From the NCBI GenBank assembly GCA_028023455.1, contig JAQFVV010012423.1:5808269-5872268 (forward strand): DNA of 64,000 nt, read 5' to 3'. The DNA is from Epiperipatus broadwayi. Taxonomy: Eukaryota; Onychophora; Udeonychophora; Euonychophora; Peripatidae. The notes beneath the pieces are model-generated. The model did no database searches and was not told the DNA's origin. It was given only the letters and a program-made list of their open reading frames with translations. The number at the start of each line of letters is the position of its first letter. The first letter of the stretch is position 1. Below are positions 47,883 to 61,820 of this stretch, one piece after another. Position numbers and translations under genes: made by a program.

Positions 47883-48036
47883 AAAACTTTGTATTATTTA
47901 AAATTATTATTTATATTTGCAGATGTATCATATATTCCCAAAATGTTAGAAAAAGATATAAAACTTTGTATTATTTAACATTATTATTTATATTTGCAGA
48001 TGTATCATATATTCCCAAATTGTTAGAAAAAGAAAT
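47883..48036. repeat. Tandem duplication, 77-bp unit
   Basis: Two direct 77-base units (starting 47883 and 47960) differ at only a few positions. They share TTTATATTTGCAGATGTATC and ATATTCCCAAA. The high identity marks a recent duplication. Confidence 0.9.
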
Positions 48037-51000
48037 ATCATTTTATTCATACTTCAGTGTCAAAACACAGTAATGGTCACTATTTTCTAAAGAAGAGCCA
48101 CCTTATGGATCTGACCTTTCTCCATTTTTATTAACCCTTTTTTGTTATTGCTTCTGGCTTCTAACTTATGGAGAGTATAGATTATAGGAATGATAATCAC
48201 ATGCACAATCCTCTTTTAACTAAATAATCATAGAAGAAAAGCATTTATATACAAGAATGTGAGTAAAATAAAAAGGGGCTGGGTTAACAAATTAACATCA
48301 TATTTATTAATGCAAATAAAATAAGATGATATAATTATATTATGAGTATACATGTCTACTTAAAGTGATTTGAATTCATACTTCTGGTAAATATATATTC
48401 ACTTTCTTCTTAGACACTAATTTTATTTTTGCATTTATTTCCTCATTGTCCAGTCCTATCTGTGATATTATTATACTAATCACATTTAATTATATATTTG
48501 ATTTATCCTTCTAATTGATCTACCTTATTACTTAAAGTGTTAGCACTTGCAAAAAAAGAAAGAAATATATATTAACACAAAGAAAGGATTCATTAAATTT
48601 AATCTTCACCTATAAAATATTGACCCATTAACCATGAGAGAGAATTTTTTTTTTCAAAATCTCAAAATAAAAAAATACATTATGTATATAAAAAAAAATA
48701 ATCTCATAAATTTACAATTTTTTTTTTTATATTTCAGACTTAGGATTTTTAAAATGTGAATTATTTTTTTTTACTAGTTTTATTTATTATATGATTATTA
48801 TTAGATATCTTGTTTAATTTTAAATTAGAATGTTTACTATTGGTTTATAACAGGATTTGGGAAGAATATCTTTATATACATGTATGAATTAACAATTTAT
48901 TTATTTCATTATAGGTGGGTTTGTTGGTATATTTTGGTCTTGATTAGTAGATAACCACCATTAAGTCATCACAGCTGCTTCATGGCATTAATAACTCATC
49001 CTTTACAATAATCAGGCAGCAAGCTACAACTTAATATTCCATACTCAGTTATCATCTTGAATAAATTAAATGAGACACTGAAAAATAATCTTCCACATGG
49101 ATAACTTTTGTAGTTTGAGGAATAAGATTTTTTGCTATTGATGTACTCATGAACATGCTGGTTAACATTAGCGACTTTTCTAACTACAGCAAATAATTAA
49201 AGACTAATTGCTTAAAACAGAAACTTTGCTTAATTATCCTTGAGTTCTAAAGTTTGAAATCAGTAATTTGAAATGTCTTTATATTAAAACCTTTTGGCAT
49301 GTTTTTTTATACTTTTTTTTAATCACTACCTACTTTGTCATATGTTTTCTAAAACTCTGAAGATAATCCACTAATTTGGACAAGATATTTTTCAGAAACA
49401 TCTCTAATCTTTTCATCATTGTTTACCAAATTCTTGATTTCTCATGGCTTCTATAAACAATATGTTGTTTTCAAACTATAGTGTTTAATATTTTTAATTT
49501 TACATAAATTAAAACTTTCAAAATAAATACATACAAAATGTATATAAAGAAAAGATTGTATTTATTATTTTAACAGCACAGTATGCTAAGTATGCTTTCA
49601 ACTAACTGGTAGTCATATTCGTAACAATAGTTTTCCAAGAAGCTTGTGACTTTTATAAAAAAAAAACAAGAGTAGGGATTTCCATAACATTTGATTCTAG
49701 GATGTAAATAAGTTAATTTAAATGACTCACCTTTTTGATAGGGGGATGCACGATTCTCTTTATATACATTTTGTATAGATTTATTTTGAATTACATTGAT
49801 CTGAGAAAAGTTTTTAAAAGATTAAAATTAAATTAAAACTTCATAAATTGAAAAAATATTGGTTTTTTTTTTTTTTTGTATATTCTTGCTTGACAATATT
49901 GTGTTTTGATACAATAAATTTTGACTGTAAATTATTTTTAATATTAGTTAAATGAATTTAAACATGTATCTTTGTTAATTATATGCTTCTTAATTGATCA
50001 AATTTATCACTGCAAGATAAGGTTGTGTCTTTTCACAAAGACCAATTCTTCTATCCACTGTATTGAAAGGTAGAATTTTAGCTCAGCATTTGTGAACACT
50101 CTCTATAATATATATATTCTAACCTCCTCCTCCGTTCACGTCCTCTCCAAAATTTATATAGGATTAAATATTTACGGGTTCTAGCTCAGTTTAACAAATA
50201 AGTAAATGAAATATTCAGAATTAATTAAAAATGATTACTAGCTCTAACTTTTAAAATACAAGTACAGTTATATTTGTAAATGAATTAACAAATATTTATT
50301 ATTTTCATGAGACATGGAGTGACGACACGGGGAACGAGATAGACTACATTGAGATATTATCCACATGATACTATCTCAATGGCATAAGAACACTATTCCC
50401 CCTTTTACTATACTAAATAACTAACTTATAGTATTCTTACGACTTTCTAAGCTCTTTTCACTACGATTAAAATAATAATCATGTCTTAATATTCTTTGTA
50501 ATAAGAATCTAGCTCAATTAAATAAAATTAAGTAAATAAATAGAATAAATAAAATAAATAAAATCTCAGGTTCATAAATTGTATTCTAACTGATTTAAAA
50601 TTACGGTAGTAAACTATGAAAAGGGAATTTTATGTCATAATTCACTACGCAGTAACTAACAATAATAAATAATAATAATAATAATAACAATAGTATAATA
50701 TAAGTGTATAATCTTACTTCCTAAATGAAATAAATAATTACGTACGTGGTAATATTTTAATAATCTGACAACAGAATACGTGTGGTAACATTAGCATATA
50801 ATTTATTTTAATATTGTGGCAACCAACTTATGACCAATAAATGATATAATTATGATCTTTTAATTTTATCATACAAATAAGTTTTCAAAATTATTATAAC
50901 ACTTTTGGGTTTACCTTTTTGTGCAAAAAACTATATGTCTGTTTCAATTATAAATGTATTGTGATATCATGCATCCATGTGGAGAAATAATAACGAAGAC

Positions 51001-53390
51001 ACGAGACTTTAAAATAAATTTACAACAAAATTTATTGATAACATAAACAAGTAACAATATTTACATTATGTACATTGGATATCCTTACTCTCCTATCACA
51101 AAATTATTTTATTAGTTTATAAAAAATGAAATCAAACTTCTACTTATTTTTCTAGTTAACTCTTATCTTTTAAATACTTAAGAAAATACAGTATTATTAT
51201 TATTGGATTTCTTATTTTAGTTTAGCTTGTTACAAAATGTATTTATTTATAATTATCATTAATACCTTGTATCCCTACTACTTTTAAAATTATATTTTTA
51301 TAAAATTACATTCGTAGTAAACATTCTACAAAAAAAACAATAAGATTCTATTTTTTATATTGGTTGAATGGAATCCTACTAATTCAAACATTCTTCTACA
51401 TTCGGTATTAGGTTTGATTGTTCATTATCCGATGTTTATTAAGTCTAATATTATCATTTAAGCCTTACTTCAGATGGTAATTACAATCATTAACACACCA
51501 CGCACAAATATATGTCCATTACACATTATTGAATTATTTTCTTAACAAACATGCAATATTTATTTTCTAAATATTATTTAAAACATTCACATTTTATTAT
51601 CACTTTAAAAAAAACTTTGTTCTAGATTTCTCTTTTAAAAAATCTTATATTCATTTCCAAATTGATTTTAAACTGTATTATATGATTCATTCTCTCTTTA
51701 TGATATTTTGTACTTTCACTTTTAAAATTACACAATTCTAACACATTCCAGTAAATAAACTATTCTTACTTAAACGATCACATATCCTCAGTTCTATTTT
51801 ATTCATTATTTCTTGGAAATATCTTTCTGATGATGCAGATTCACGAAACAAGGATAGCGAAAATAGATGCACAGGATCAAAAATAACTAGAATATTATCC
51901 GTCATAAACCTTGACAATAATGGCACAGTGAATTTAAAGACACCATAGAGGAGTGACCTTTGTCTGTCTACCCACCTCTATTATAGGAGTGATGCTAAAG
52001 CTATTTCTTCAGCTTATATAACATCAAAAAGTTTAAAAGATACGTAAAGACACTGTCCAAACTATATATGTGTTCAGTGATAGGGCTTAGTTAGCTATAC
52101 TGAATTCACACACGAACTAACTATGATCCAAATACTTTATTTTTCTTATTTCTTAACAAAACATCATCTTGGTTTCCTCTACAATAGTACTACCAAGTCA
52201 CTATCCGATCTTATTTCTCAAGATTTTTTTCTACATCGACAAATTCCTATCTGCATTTCTAACAATAATAAAATTCATTTTATTTCAAAACTATACAGCT
52301 GTTCTCTAAGAAAATCTTTTACTACTTTTATCGTATATTTATCATATACAAACTATTTTAAAATATCTGAATATTTTATTACATGAAAGTTCAAAAGAAT
52401 CACACAATTGTTCTGATAACTTATATTATTAATTATACTTTAAATAACTTATTGCATGCATATTTAAAACTACTCCTATCTCAAAATATGTTTTAATGTT
52501 GTATAAAATGTGTACATAGAATTTAAACTTTCACACATCATTCTTAATCAATAGATGATCTAAAAAAAAAAATACATTATGCATTATGAATAAATATCAA
52601 AATTACCAAAACGATCTTTATCTTCTCGATCGTGTTCTGTAGGCTTCACCATCCCATTAATTCTTGTAGATATTAGACTTCCATACATACACTTTATTTT
52701 TAAAAACAATATTTCTATCATTCTATTAAACTATTATATTTAAATCTCATTATTATTAAATTTATGTTTATATGTTTTCCCTAATCTAATAGCATTTTAT
52801 ATTTTAAATATAATCAATAAAAAAAACATTTAAATTATATTTACGATACTTCTTCATCAGACTTTCTTGAACCGTTCATATTTAAGCTAAAAAAAAAATA
52901 TTTTTATTTCTTCTTCAGTCACTTAATGTTCTATTTTAAAGTAAAACAATTACTACTCTGTTTAATAAATATTCATAGACGACAATCCTTGGTTTTCACA
53001 ATATTGTATACAATTATTAATTCATGACATTCTCTTCTACTATTGTCTGCTAGTATTTTCCCGCGCGACTTTTCCGATGCATCTTGTACGTACTTTTATT
53101 TAAATATTCAGTAAATTTTCTGTTTCCATGGATCCATTTTCATTAAGTAATTTAATTTTATATTTTACCAATCAAGCATTTTCTCCATTGAATTCTTTAT
53201 AATATTTTTCTCTAATTAGATATAGTTTTCGGCTCCTTTTCTCTAAACATAATAACTCTTTCATATTATTCTATAACTTTTTCTTTATTTTAAAATTCTG
53301 ATACTATTTTGATAATGTTTTCCTTTAAAAGATAAACATTCTTTCTTCATCATAATTTTTTTTTATAATAAAATGCATATTAAATTTTTT
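48037..53390. other. Unassigned region, 5.3 kb
   Basis: I recognise no gene or element. The region is AT-rich with slightly more complex stretches near 48930-49190, 50300-50400 and 51930-52110. Short ORFs at 51738-51926 (minus) and 52123-52386 (plus) show no family motif. These stretches could be decayed elements or exons, but nothing visible decides it. Confidence 0.5.
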
Positions 53391-53705
53391 TCATAGAGAA
53401 GAATAAAATAACTTTAAAGTAGCCTTATAAATTTTGCGTCCTAATTTTTCTCTGACGGCAAGTAACTTCTCTTTTAAATTTTTATATAGCGTCCCATTTA
53501 TATCTCTTTGAGTTATAATACTAAGTTTCTGGTTGAGCATAAATAAAGCTGTTTTAAGACACTTTCCAAACATTTTTCCTTCAGCAATATTTTTAGGTAT
53601 TTTTCCTTGTACATCCATCTCTACTGTAGGTTTTTTGGTTAAACTCGAATAAAATTTCCTGGTAAGATAACTTTTAAAATTAGCAATCCATGTCGATACA
53701 GTCAA
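53391..53705 (-). CDS. Unrecognised 104-codon ORF (hypothetical)
   Basis: A minus-strand frame is open for 104 codons to 53391, with its first non-stop codon a TTG. The first Met is at residue ~30 (MDVQGKIPKNIAEGKMFG). The product is basic and mixed in composition (STWIANFKSYLTRKF early, LLAVREKLGRKIYKATLK late), unlike the poly-Ile/Asn shadows typical of this window. I do not recognise it. About 190 bases upstream on the minus strand the sequence contains CCAATCAATGG (near 53880), a possible CCAAT box, and GCGCG motifs lie near 53060 and 53910. It could be an exon, a decayed transposon ORF or chance. Confidence 0.25.
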   Translation of the reverse strand: MTVSTWIANFKSYLTRKFYSSLTKKPTVEMDVQGKIPKNIAEGKMFGKCLKTALFMLNQKLSIITQRDINGTLYKNLKEKLLAVREKLGRKIYKATLKLFYSSL

Positions 53706-54690
53706 AATATATTATATGTTACAGAAGAATTTTTAAAATAAATACCAAATTTTAAATTTATATCACTTTTCCAGCTACGGTGTTATCAGCTACAAAAATG
53801 TGTTACTTTCTCTTTCACTTACACATTACTTCTCCCTCCCGCTCTGTATAATTCTTATATTTTGTCTGCTAATTTACCTCCATTGATTGGTTGATAACTT
53901 TATTTTAGCGCGAACAAATTTATCCATTTTAGTTTTATAACAGAATAGACATTTAAAATAAAGAATTGATGACGTAATGTCTCAAATATTATTTAGACTA
54001 GTATTTTTAAATTCAATTTTAATTTTACCAAAATTATTTAAACTTTTAAAACAATTATTAAAACAATATTTAATATTTTAACTTTTACTTTAATGATCGA
54101 TGGCAATTATATTTAGTTTCAAATTCACAAACTTTATTATTATTTTAACAAGCGTGTGTGTGAAGGTATATAATATACAGTCACGTGTTTACTAATTTTA
54201 TCAGATGATTTTTTATTTACGTCTCGGTCTAAATTACCAAAACTGATATATTTTATAAAAATTTTGGAAAATAATTTAAAAATTGTAGAACTAAATATAA
54301 TTCTCACCATCCCACAGTTTATTAATAAAATATACTCTATTAATTTTGACTATTAAATATAATTATAACACTACATATAGCGTTTATTTAATTTATTAGT
54401 TTTAAAATATTATACTCAAATTATTAATATACTTTTAACTATCTATAGCTGTATTATTTTATATGGCCAGCTTTTAAAACCATAAGCAAGGATATTATTA
54501 AGCTTTATTTAACTGTTTTCTTTTAAAATAATCTATTACATTTTTATATACCAGGTATTTTCAGCTTTAAATTGTACTATAAAATCTAATTATCCTATTA
54601 TTATTTATATATCATACAAACATAACTTAAAATTTAAATTTTTTTTAGTAATTGACCTTTTCTCCCCTATTATGACCTACAGACAAGGGC

Positions 54691-54693
<3 letters not shown>
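53706..54693. other. Unassigned AT-rich DNA
   Basis: No gene recognised. Contains the CCAAT-like motif mentioned for the neighbouring ORF and a TG-rich stretch near 54152. Confidence 0.5.

Positions 54694-54749
<56 letters not shown>
54694..54749. repeat. (TA)n microsatellite
   Basis: About 56 bases of uninterrupted AT dinucleotides. Confidence 0.97.
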
Positions 54750-54752
<3 letters not shown>

Positions 54753-57700
54753 AATATACTTTGTAATGTTAGTACAGATCTTAAATATTAAAATGATTTC
54801 AGTTTTCATCCTTGAATAAAATGTTGTAAATAATTAAATAAAAAAATGATATAAATTAATTAATTTATAAATTTAATGTTAATACATAAAGATTTGGGGG
54901 CATGCATGTTTATTCATTTTATTAATTTTTGTTCAACCTTCTGTGACTATGAGGCTATAATATTAAAAAAGTTTATTTTTAAGTTGTTTCTTAATTTAAA
55001 TATCAGAATCTTCTTGTACTCTTATAGTTTTTAACTTAAAACACTATTGTAATATAAAATGGAAATAAGGTTAGTCATTCTAACATTATTTACTCTCTTG
55101 CTGCTCTCTGATACATCTTCTTTCTTTCTCTTATTTAAGACCTTTTTATAGTCTTATAACCTGTATTTCTCTTGTTATATTATTGAGATTCTTTCTACAT
55201 CATTGAATATATCTATCATAGATCTAATGCCTATGCTTTGTTTATCTCACACTTTTTTCCATGAATTTAAAGAGAATCAAGTTGAATCTGTCTTACAAAT
55301 TTTTTTTGCTATAATTGTATAAAATATTAATTCAGTATTCTTAATATTCAATAAATGATTTTTTTAATTCTTAAAAAAACCTTCTCATCAATTATCCTCT
55401 CTATCATAATAAGAAGGATGATTGCATCAACCTGTCCAATATTGGCTAATTTGCATCAATAATACCAGTACATAAACTCTTAAGAAATTTGTGTTTCAAA
55501 ATTGTGAATCCATATTACAGAATTAATAATGTGCTCGTATAATTATTAATCAAAAACACTTCCTTTTTTTTTTAAATTCTCAAATTGCATTAAGAAGCCT
55601 CATGTTATTCCTCTTTGATTTTATAAATACTCTGAAAAAAAAAACAATATAATTAGCTTGCCATATTTAGTTTCATAAATTTCAATGGGCCAGATTTTAT
55701 TTTCCTGTAATCTTTTGGATCTCAGTACACATGAAACGTCCAGTTTTTTCATTACTTACAGCATCAACAATAAAATTTTCACATTTCTTCAACATTTACT
55801 TTCTTTATTAATTTTGTTCCTAGAAGTGATTAAATAGATATGGATTGTATATGTCCTTGACATCCCATTATATACTAAGAATTGTATTGTTTCATTGCCA
55901 TTTAATGATCTTGGAGGAAATGTCCTATAAATTTTGAACCTTTTTTAAGCACATGTTTCCAGATTGAGTTACAAGAATTATTTTTTTTATTATACAGTAA
56001 TTTTTTATAATTATTATTATTATTTGAATTAATGTATCCATATCTTAAATAAGATGAAGCTGGCCTATAATATAGAGAGGTAGGGAAAAAAACCATTGAT
56101 TCATTGAAGGTGTAGTTATTGTAACTTATCATCAGTTTAATTTGATTGATATATCTTCAATGATGAAAATTTATTCATATATGCAGTAATCAACATATTG
56201 CACACATGCTATATTTCACAAAGCTTTTCTGGAATAGTTATGTTAGATTATGCCATTTTTCTGTTTAGTTAATCACTTCTGTCAATTGTATAGATGATGG
56301 ACCAACTGTGGTAAGAGTTTGATGTTCTAAAATGTATAATGTGTTCAGTGTATTGGTTTTGAGTAAATGTCAGTAAATTTCAAAATACATTATGTTATCA
56401 TTGAGATTCTCATCCTTCTGAATAAAAAATATAGCTTATAAAAATTCAAAACTCTTATTTAGTGGGGTTTCTATGAAATTATTGGATTTAATAATTCCAC
56501 ATAAAACTCTCTGAGAGATTCTGTTTTTGGCATGTCTTATATATACTGAGAATGTACCTCACAATTGTCTACTTGTTAGACTAAAACAACTCAGATATTT
56601 AATCACTGTTATGTTATTTTGCCTATAATAACCATCCAAGCCATGTGTTTTTTGTGATAAGCTGCTTCAGTTTATCAAATAGCATTATTATCCTTCCCTC
56701 ATTTCTTTCTTACCTGGTTTGATACTAGATAACTCAAACTTTTAATTTATATATTTTTTAATCTTCCATATGGGGTTGTTTACAAACACTTGGTCCATTT
56801 GTTTTTTTTTCAAGTGTTTGGTTAAATTCAGGTCATTCTGTCATTTTTCTAGCAAATATCTCAAATTAGTTTCCATAAACTCATCTGTTATCAGTTCTAT
56901 AGTGATGATATGTCCATTATTGAAACATAAATGCTGCAGTCTGGGTTAAACATAGATTTTCAGATTAGTATATTTGCTACTACATAATTGGATCCTTTGA
57001 AATATTTTACTGAGTACTGAATTCTTAAAGAAATCCACTCTGTCAGATTAATTGATTATTGAAGAATAGCTGTGGTTTAAGAATTCTAGGCTTGTCTAAT
57101 TCATGATCACAAATACCTCATTTGCTAAGAAAGACTGATGAAATTTTTGAAATACCCATTCAGTACCCAGAACTTATTTTCAAAGATAGTATAGTTGATC
57201 TTTGGGGCTTTCAGTAGGGTTAGATAAAAAATAACTTTGGGTTATACTCAAGAATTTTAAATAACATAATTATCAATCCATAGTCTTAATTGTTAGCTTG
57301 CATGTAAAATGTTACCAAAGTTGGAGTCTATAGATCAGAATTAACTTATTAAAACCATCATCTGTCTTGAAGTCCATTTCTATTGCACAACTTTCCTCAA
57401 TGGCTGTAACAAAGATTTCATAATAAGTGAAAAAAATGTATAAAATCAAATTATAAAACATACACAGTCATAGAAATATCTGCATCTTGATATCATATAA
57501 TAATCTCTGATAGCCCAAACTTTCTCTAGGTAAGTGTTATGCTTTACTCTCTAATATATGACTCAAAAAAATTATTCCATTAGTTAATCCTGATAATTAA
57601 TAATATCCCAATATCTTAGTAGAATACTTAGATTTTATTACTATTACAAAAATTTTGTAATCATCATGCATTTAAACTCATTCACTTCAAGTATGATTGC

Positions 57701-57987
57701 ATATATGATAGTCTCTATTGATACTACATCTTTATGTTAGTTTAATTTTTGAGACATTAATTTATTCATTAGTATGTCTATATATTTGCATTATCACAAC
57801 ATCTGCATCTATAATTTAAGTTAACTATGATTCACAATAATGCATTATAACAAAAAATAATAATTTTATACATTTTATTTTATAATTCATATCAAAAAGT
57901 ACTCATGTCTATATATATGCGTTATATACATTTTCAGCATATATTTATAGTATCACATATATACATTTATTTATGCAAATGTGTTTA
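54750..57987. other. Unassigned region, possibly decayed coding on minus strand
   Basis: The 55380-57420 part is more complex than typical intergenic sequence here. Minus-strand frames give short mixed-composition stretches between stops (for example VSNEKTGRFMCTEIQKITGK near 55710-55770), as old transposon ORFs do. No family motif could be matched, so no function is assigned. Confidence 0.45.
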
Positions 57988-59219
<1,232 letters not shown>

Positions 59220-60460
59220 AAAAACACGTTAATGATGATATAAAGAAATGTAATTCTGAATTGTCAAGAAAAGCTATAAAAGAGAATTCTCAAAAACAGA
59301 AAACATCTTGATATTAGAAGAAAGTGGTTTCAGCAATTAAAAAAATAACAATATGACAAAAGGCATCATTAAATGTGTGGAAGAATTCTATAAAAAAATA
59401 TGTAAGAATTAAGAAAATCAGATCATACATCATATGACTTAACTTAATAAGTTTGTATTACAAATATAATATAATTAGCATGTTAATATCTCTAAACAAA
59501 CTTTTCTGATAAATGGCAAAAGCATTTAAAATTTTTATCTCAAAACTGGTTTGGGAATAGGTATAATTTTAGATAGAGATTTTAAATGCTTTCTTTATGT
59601 GCCATTTATTGGAAAAGTTTGTTTAGAGCTATTAGCACACACTCATTATATTATATAATAATAAATAATATAACAATTTTTTTTAAATGCCAAGCTATTT
59701 TAAATGAGATATGCAATAAATTTATGAAGAATAAAAAAGCTACAGGAAATGATGAAAAAATCAAATATTAAAAAGAAAAGATGAAAAAGTAGAGAAATTG
59801 TTGGCAAAATTATATAATAAATGTGAATATAGTAAAAATATGCCAGATAATTTTAAAAATGCTGTAATGTTTTTTAAAAATAGATAAAAAATATTAAACA
59901 TTACAGATCTATCAGTCTTAAATCCATTCTGTTCTATACAAGAACTTTACTAAGATCATTAAACTCATTTACAAAGAACAATGGATTCAAACTAATCAAT
60001 GGTTTTAGCATAGTAAATCACTTCAAGTATGAATAAAAGTTATTGATGGAATCAATGATTACAAATTGCAATTTTGTATTGGAATATTTAGATTACAACT
60101 TAAATCTTTGGTCTTCAAGATATAAATCTAGGAATTTATCAATTTTTGAAAAATATTTGTTAAACTATAATGGCAGTGTTTAAATTATATAATGAAACTA
60201 ATAAGGTCAAGATATCTGGATATCTTCAAATCTTTTTATAGTAGCGTAATAAAAAAATATTTTGTAAATTAAATTGAAAATAAAAAAAATGATTACTTAA
60301 ACCATCTAGATGTTTAAAAATAATCTTTCAGAGATTCAAAAATATCACAAAAGTTCTCAGTAAAAAAGTAGTTTGCTTAAAAAAGAGCAATATCTTGATT
60401 ATATTTTTAATATACTGGAAACATAATGGTTAGAATTAATACTAGGATTAAACATGGATG
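59220..60460 (+). mobile_element. Decayed RTE-type LINE fragment
   Basis: Plus-strand frames follow the same order as the RTE copy at 22.9-25.9 kb: LSRKAIKEN (about 59260), CVEEFYKK (about 59380), MKNKKATGND (59720-59750), EKLLAKLYNKCEYSKNMPDN (about 59790-59850), then YRSISL-like sequence (about 59905). This spans the linker and the first RT motifs. Stops and frameshifts are dense, so this copy is much older than the one at 25 kb. A foldback at 59466-59657 interrupts it, and the reading resumes on the far side. Confidence 0.65.
59466..59657. mobile_element. Foldback element nested in the RTE fragment
   Basis: The left arm (59466-59531) and right arm (59577-59657) are reverse complements with small length differences (CTCTAAACAAACTTTTC, AATGGCA and GCATTTAAAA in each). 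The spacer is ~45 bases. A solo arm of the same family sits at 41990-42036. Confidence 0.7.
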
Positions 60461-60480
60461 AAGTAATTTGGGTAGATTTA

Positions 60481-61820
60481 ACTTAATGTTAAAATTAACT
60501 TACGAGAGAGTGCAAGTCTCTCAGCGCTTGTGATTATTAATAGCCAATCAGATCGTAAATACTGGGACAACGATTTAACAAGAAAAGAGTGGTAACCACT
60601 CTTAACTTTACTTGTCTGTCTATATATCCAAGCCAGTCCAAAGTACTTATATCTGAAAGTGTGAATATTAAATACCTTCACACATTACTCACTGACTTCA
60701 AATTACAAACATACAGCATGAAATCTTTAGATTCACTATGCAGTAGATTATCGATGTTATAAATTGCAGAAATATATGTAAATAATATTTATTTTCAAAG
60801 CGCAGATGATTTGAAATTAACTTATGAGAGAGTGCAAGTCTCTCAGCGCTTGTGATTATTAATAGCCAATCAGATCGTAAATACTGGATCTAAAGATTTC
60901 ATGCTGTATGTTTGTAATTTGAAGTCAGTGAGTAGTGTGTGAAGGTATTTAATATTCACACTTTCAGATATAAGTACTTTGGACTGGCTTGGATATATAG
61001 ACAGACAAGTAAAGTTAAGAGTGGTAACCACTCTTTTCTTGTTAAATCGTTGTCCCAGTATTTACGATCTGATTGGCTATTAATAATCACAAGCGCTGAG
61101 AGACTTGCACTCTCTCGTAAGTTAATTTCAAATCATCTGCGCTTTGAAAATAAATATTATTTACATATATTTCTGCAATTTATAACATCGATAATCTACT
61201 GCATAGTGAATCTAAAGATTTCATGCTGTATGTTTGTAATTTGAAGTCAGTGAGTAGTGTGTGAAGGTATTTAATATTCACACTTTCAGATATAAATACT
61301 TTGGACTGGCTTGGATATATAGACAGACAAGTAAAGTTAAGAGTGGTTACCACTCTTTTCTTGTTAAATCGTTGTCCCAGTATTTACGATCTGATTGGCT
61401 ATTAATAATCACAAGCGCTGAGAGACTTGCACTCTCTCGTAAGTTAATTTCAAATCATCTGCGCTTTGAAAATAAATATTATTTACATATATTTCTGCAA
61501 TTTATAACATCGATAATCTACTGCATAGTGAATCTAAAGATTTCATGCTGTATGTTTGTAATTTGAAGTCAGTGAGTAGTGTGTGAAGGTATTTAATATT
61601 CACACTTTCAGATATAAATACTTTGGACTGGCTTGGATATATAGACAGACAAGTAAAGTTAAGAGTGGTTACCACTCTTTTCTTGTTAAATCGTTGTCCC
61701 AGTATTTACGATCTGATTGGCTATTAATAATCACAAGCGCTGAGAGACTTGCACTCTCTCGTAAGTTAATTTCAAATCATCTGCGCTTTGAAAATAAATA
61801 TTATTTACTTAATGTTAAAA
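60481..61820. repeat. 322-bp tandem array with inverted head, flanked by 14-bp direct repeat
   Basis: From 60888 to 61808 a 322-base unit repeats about 2.86 times in direct order (starts at 60888, 61210 and 61532) with almost no differences between units. From 60492 to 60887 about 1.23 units of the same sequence run in the opposite direction, meeting the direct units head to head at 60887/60888. ACTTAATGTTAAAA occurs at 60481-60494 and again at 61807-61820, bracketing the array like a target duplication. The three 101- or 87-codon ORFs and one inverted ORF are translations of the unit. Since 322 is not a multiple of 3 and each frame closes within a unit, I do not treat them as genes. Confidence 0.92.

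Noticed and set aside
48040-48140. Possible second mariner trace (a PPYGSDLSPFLL-like reading)
   Set aside because: It is one short motif in a frame with no supporting neighbours; chance similarity is likely.
54152-54172. Twenty-base resemblance to the 322-bp unit (GTGTGTGAAGGTAT)
   Set aside because: Similarity does not extend on either side; TG- and TA-rich sequence makes such matches common.
60790-60860. Hammerhead ribozyme as a firm call in the 322-bp unit
   Set aside because: The core lacks the CTGATGA match, stem II is nearly missing and no proper cleavage triplet is placed; kept only as a point to test.
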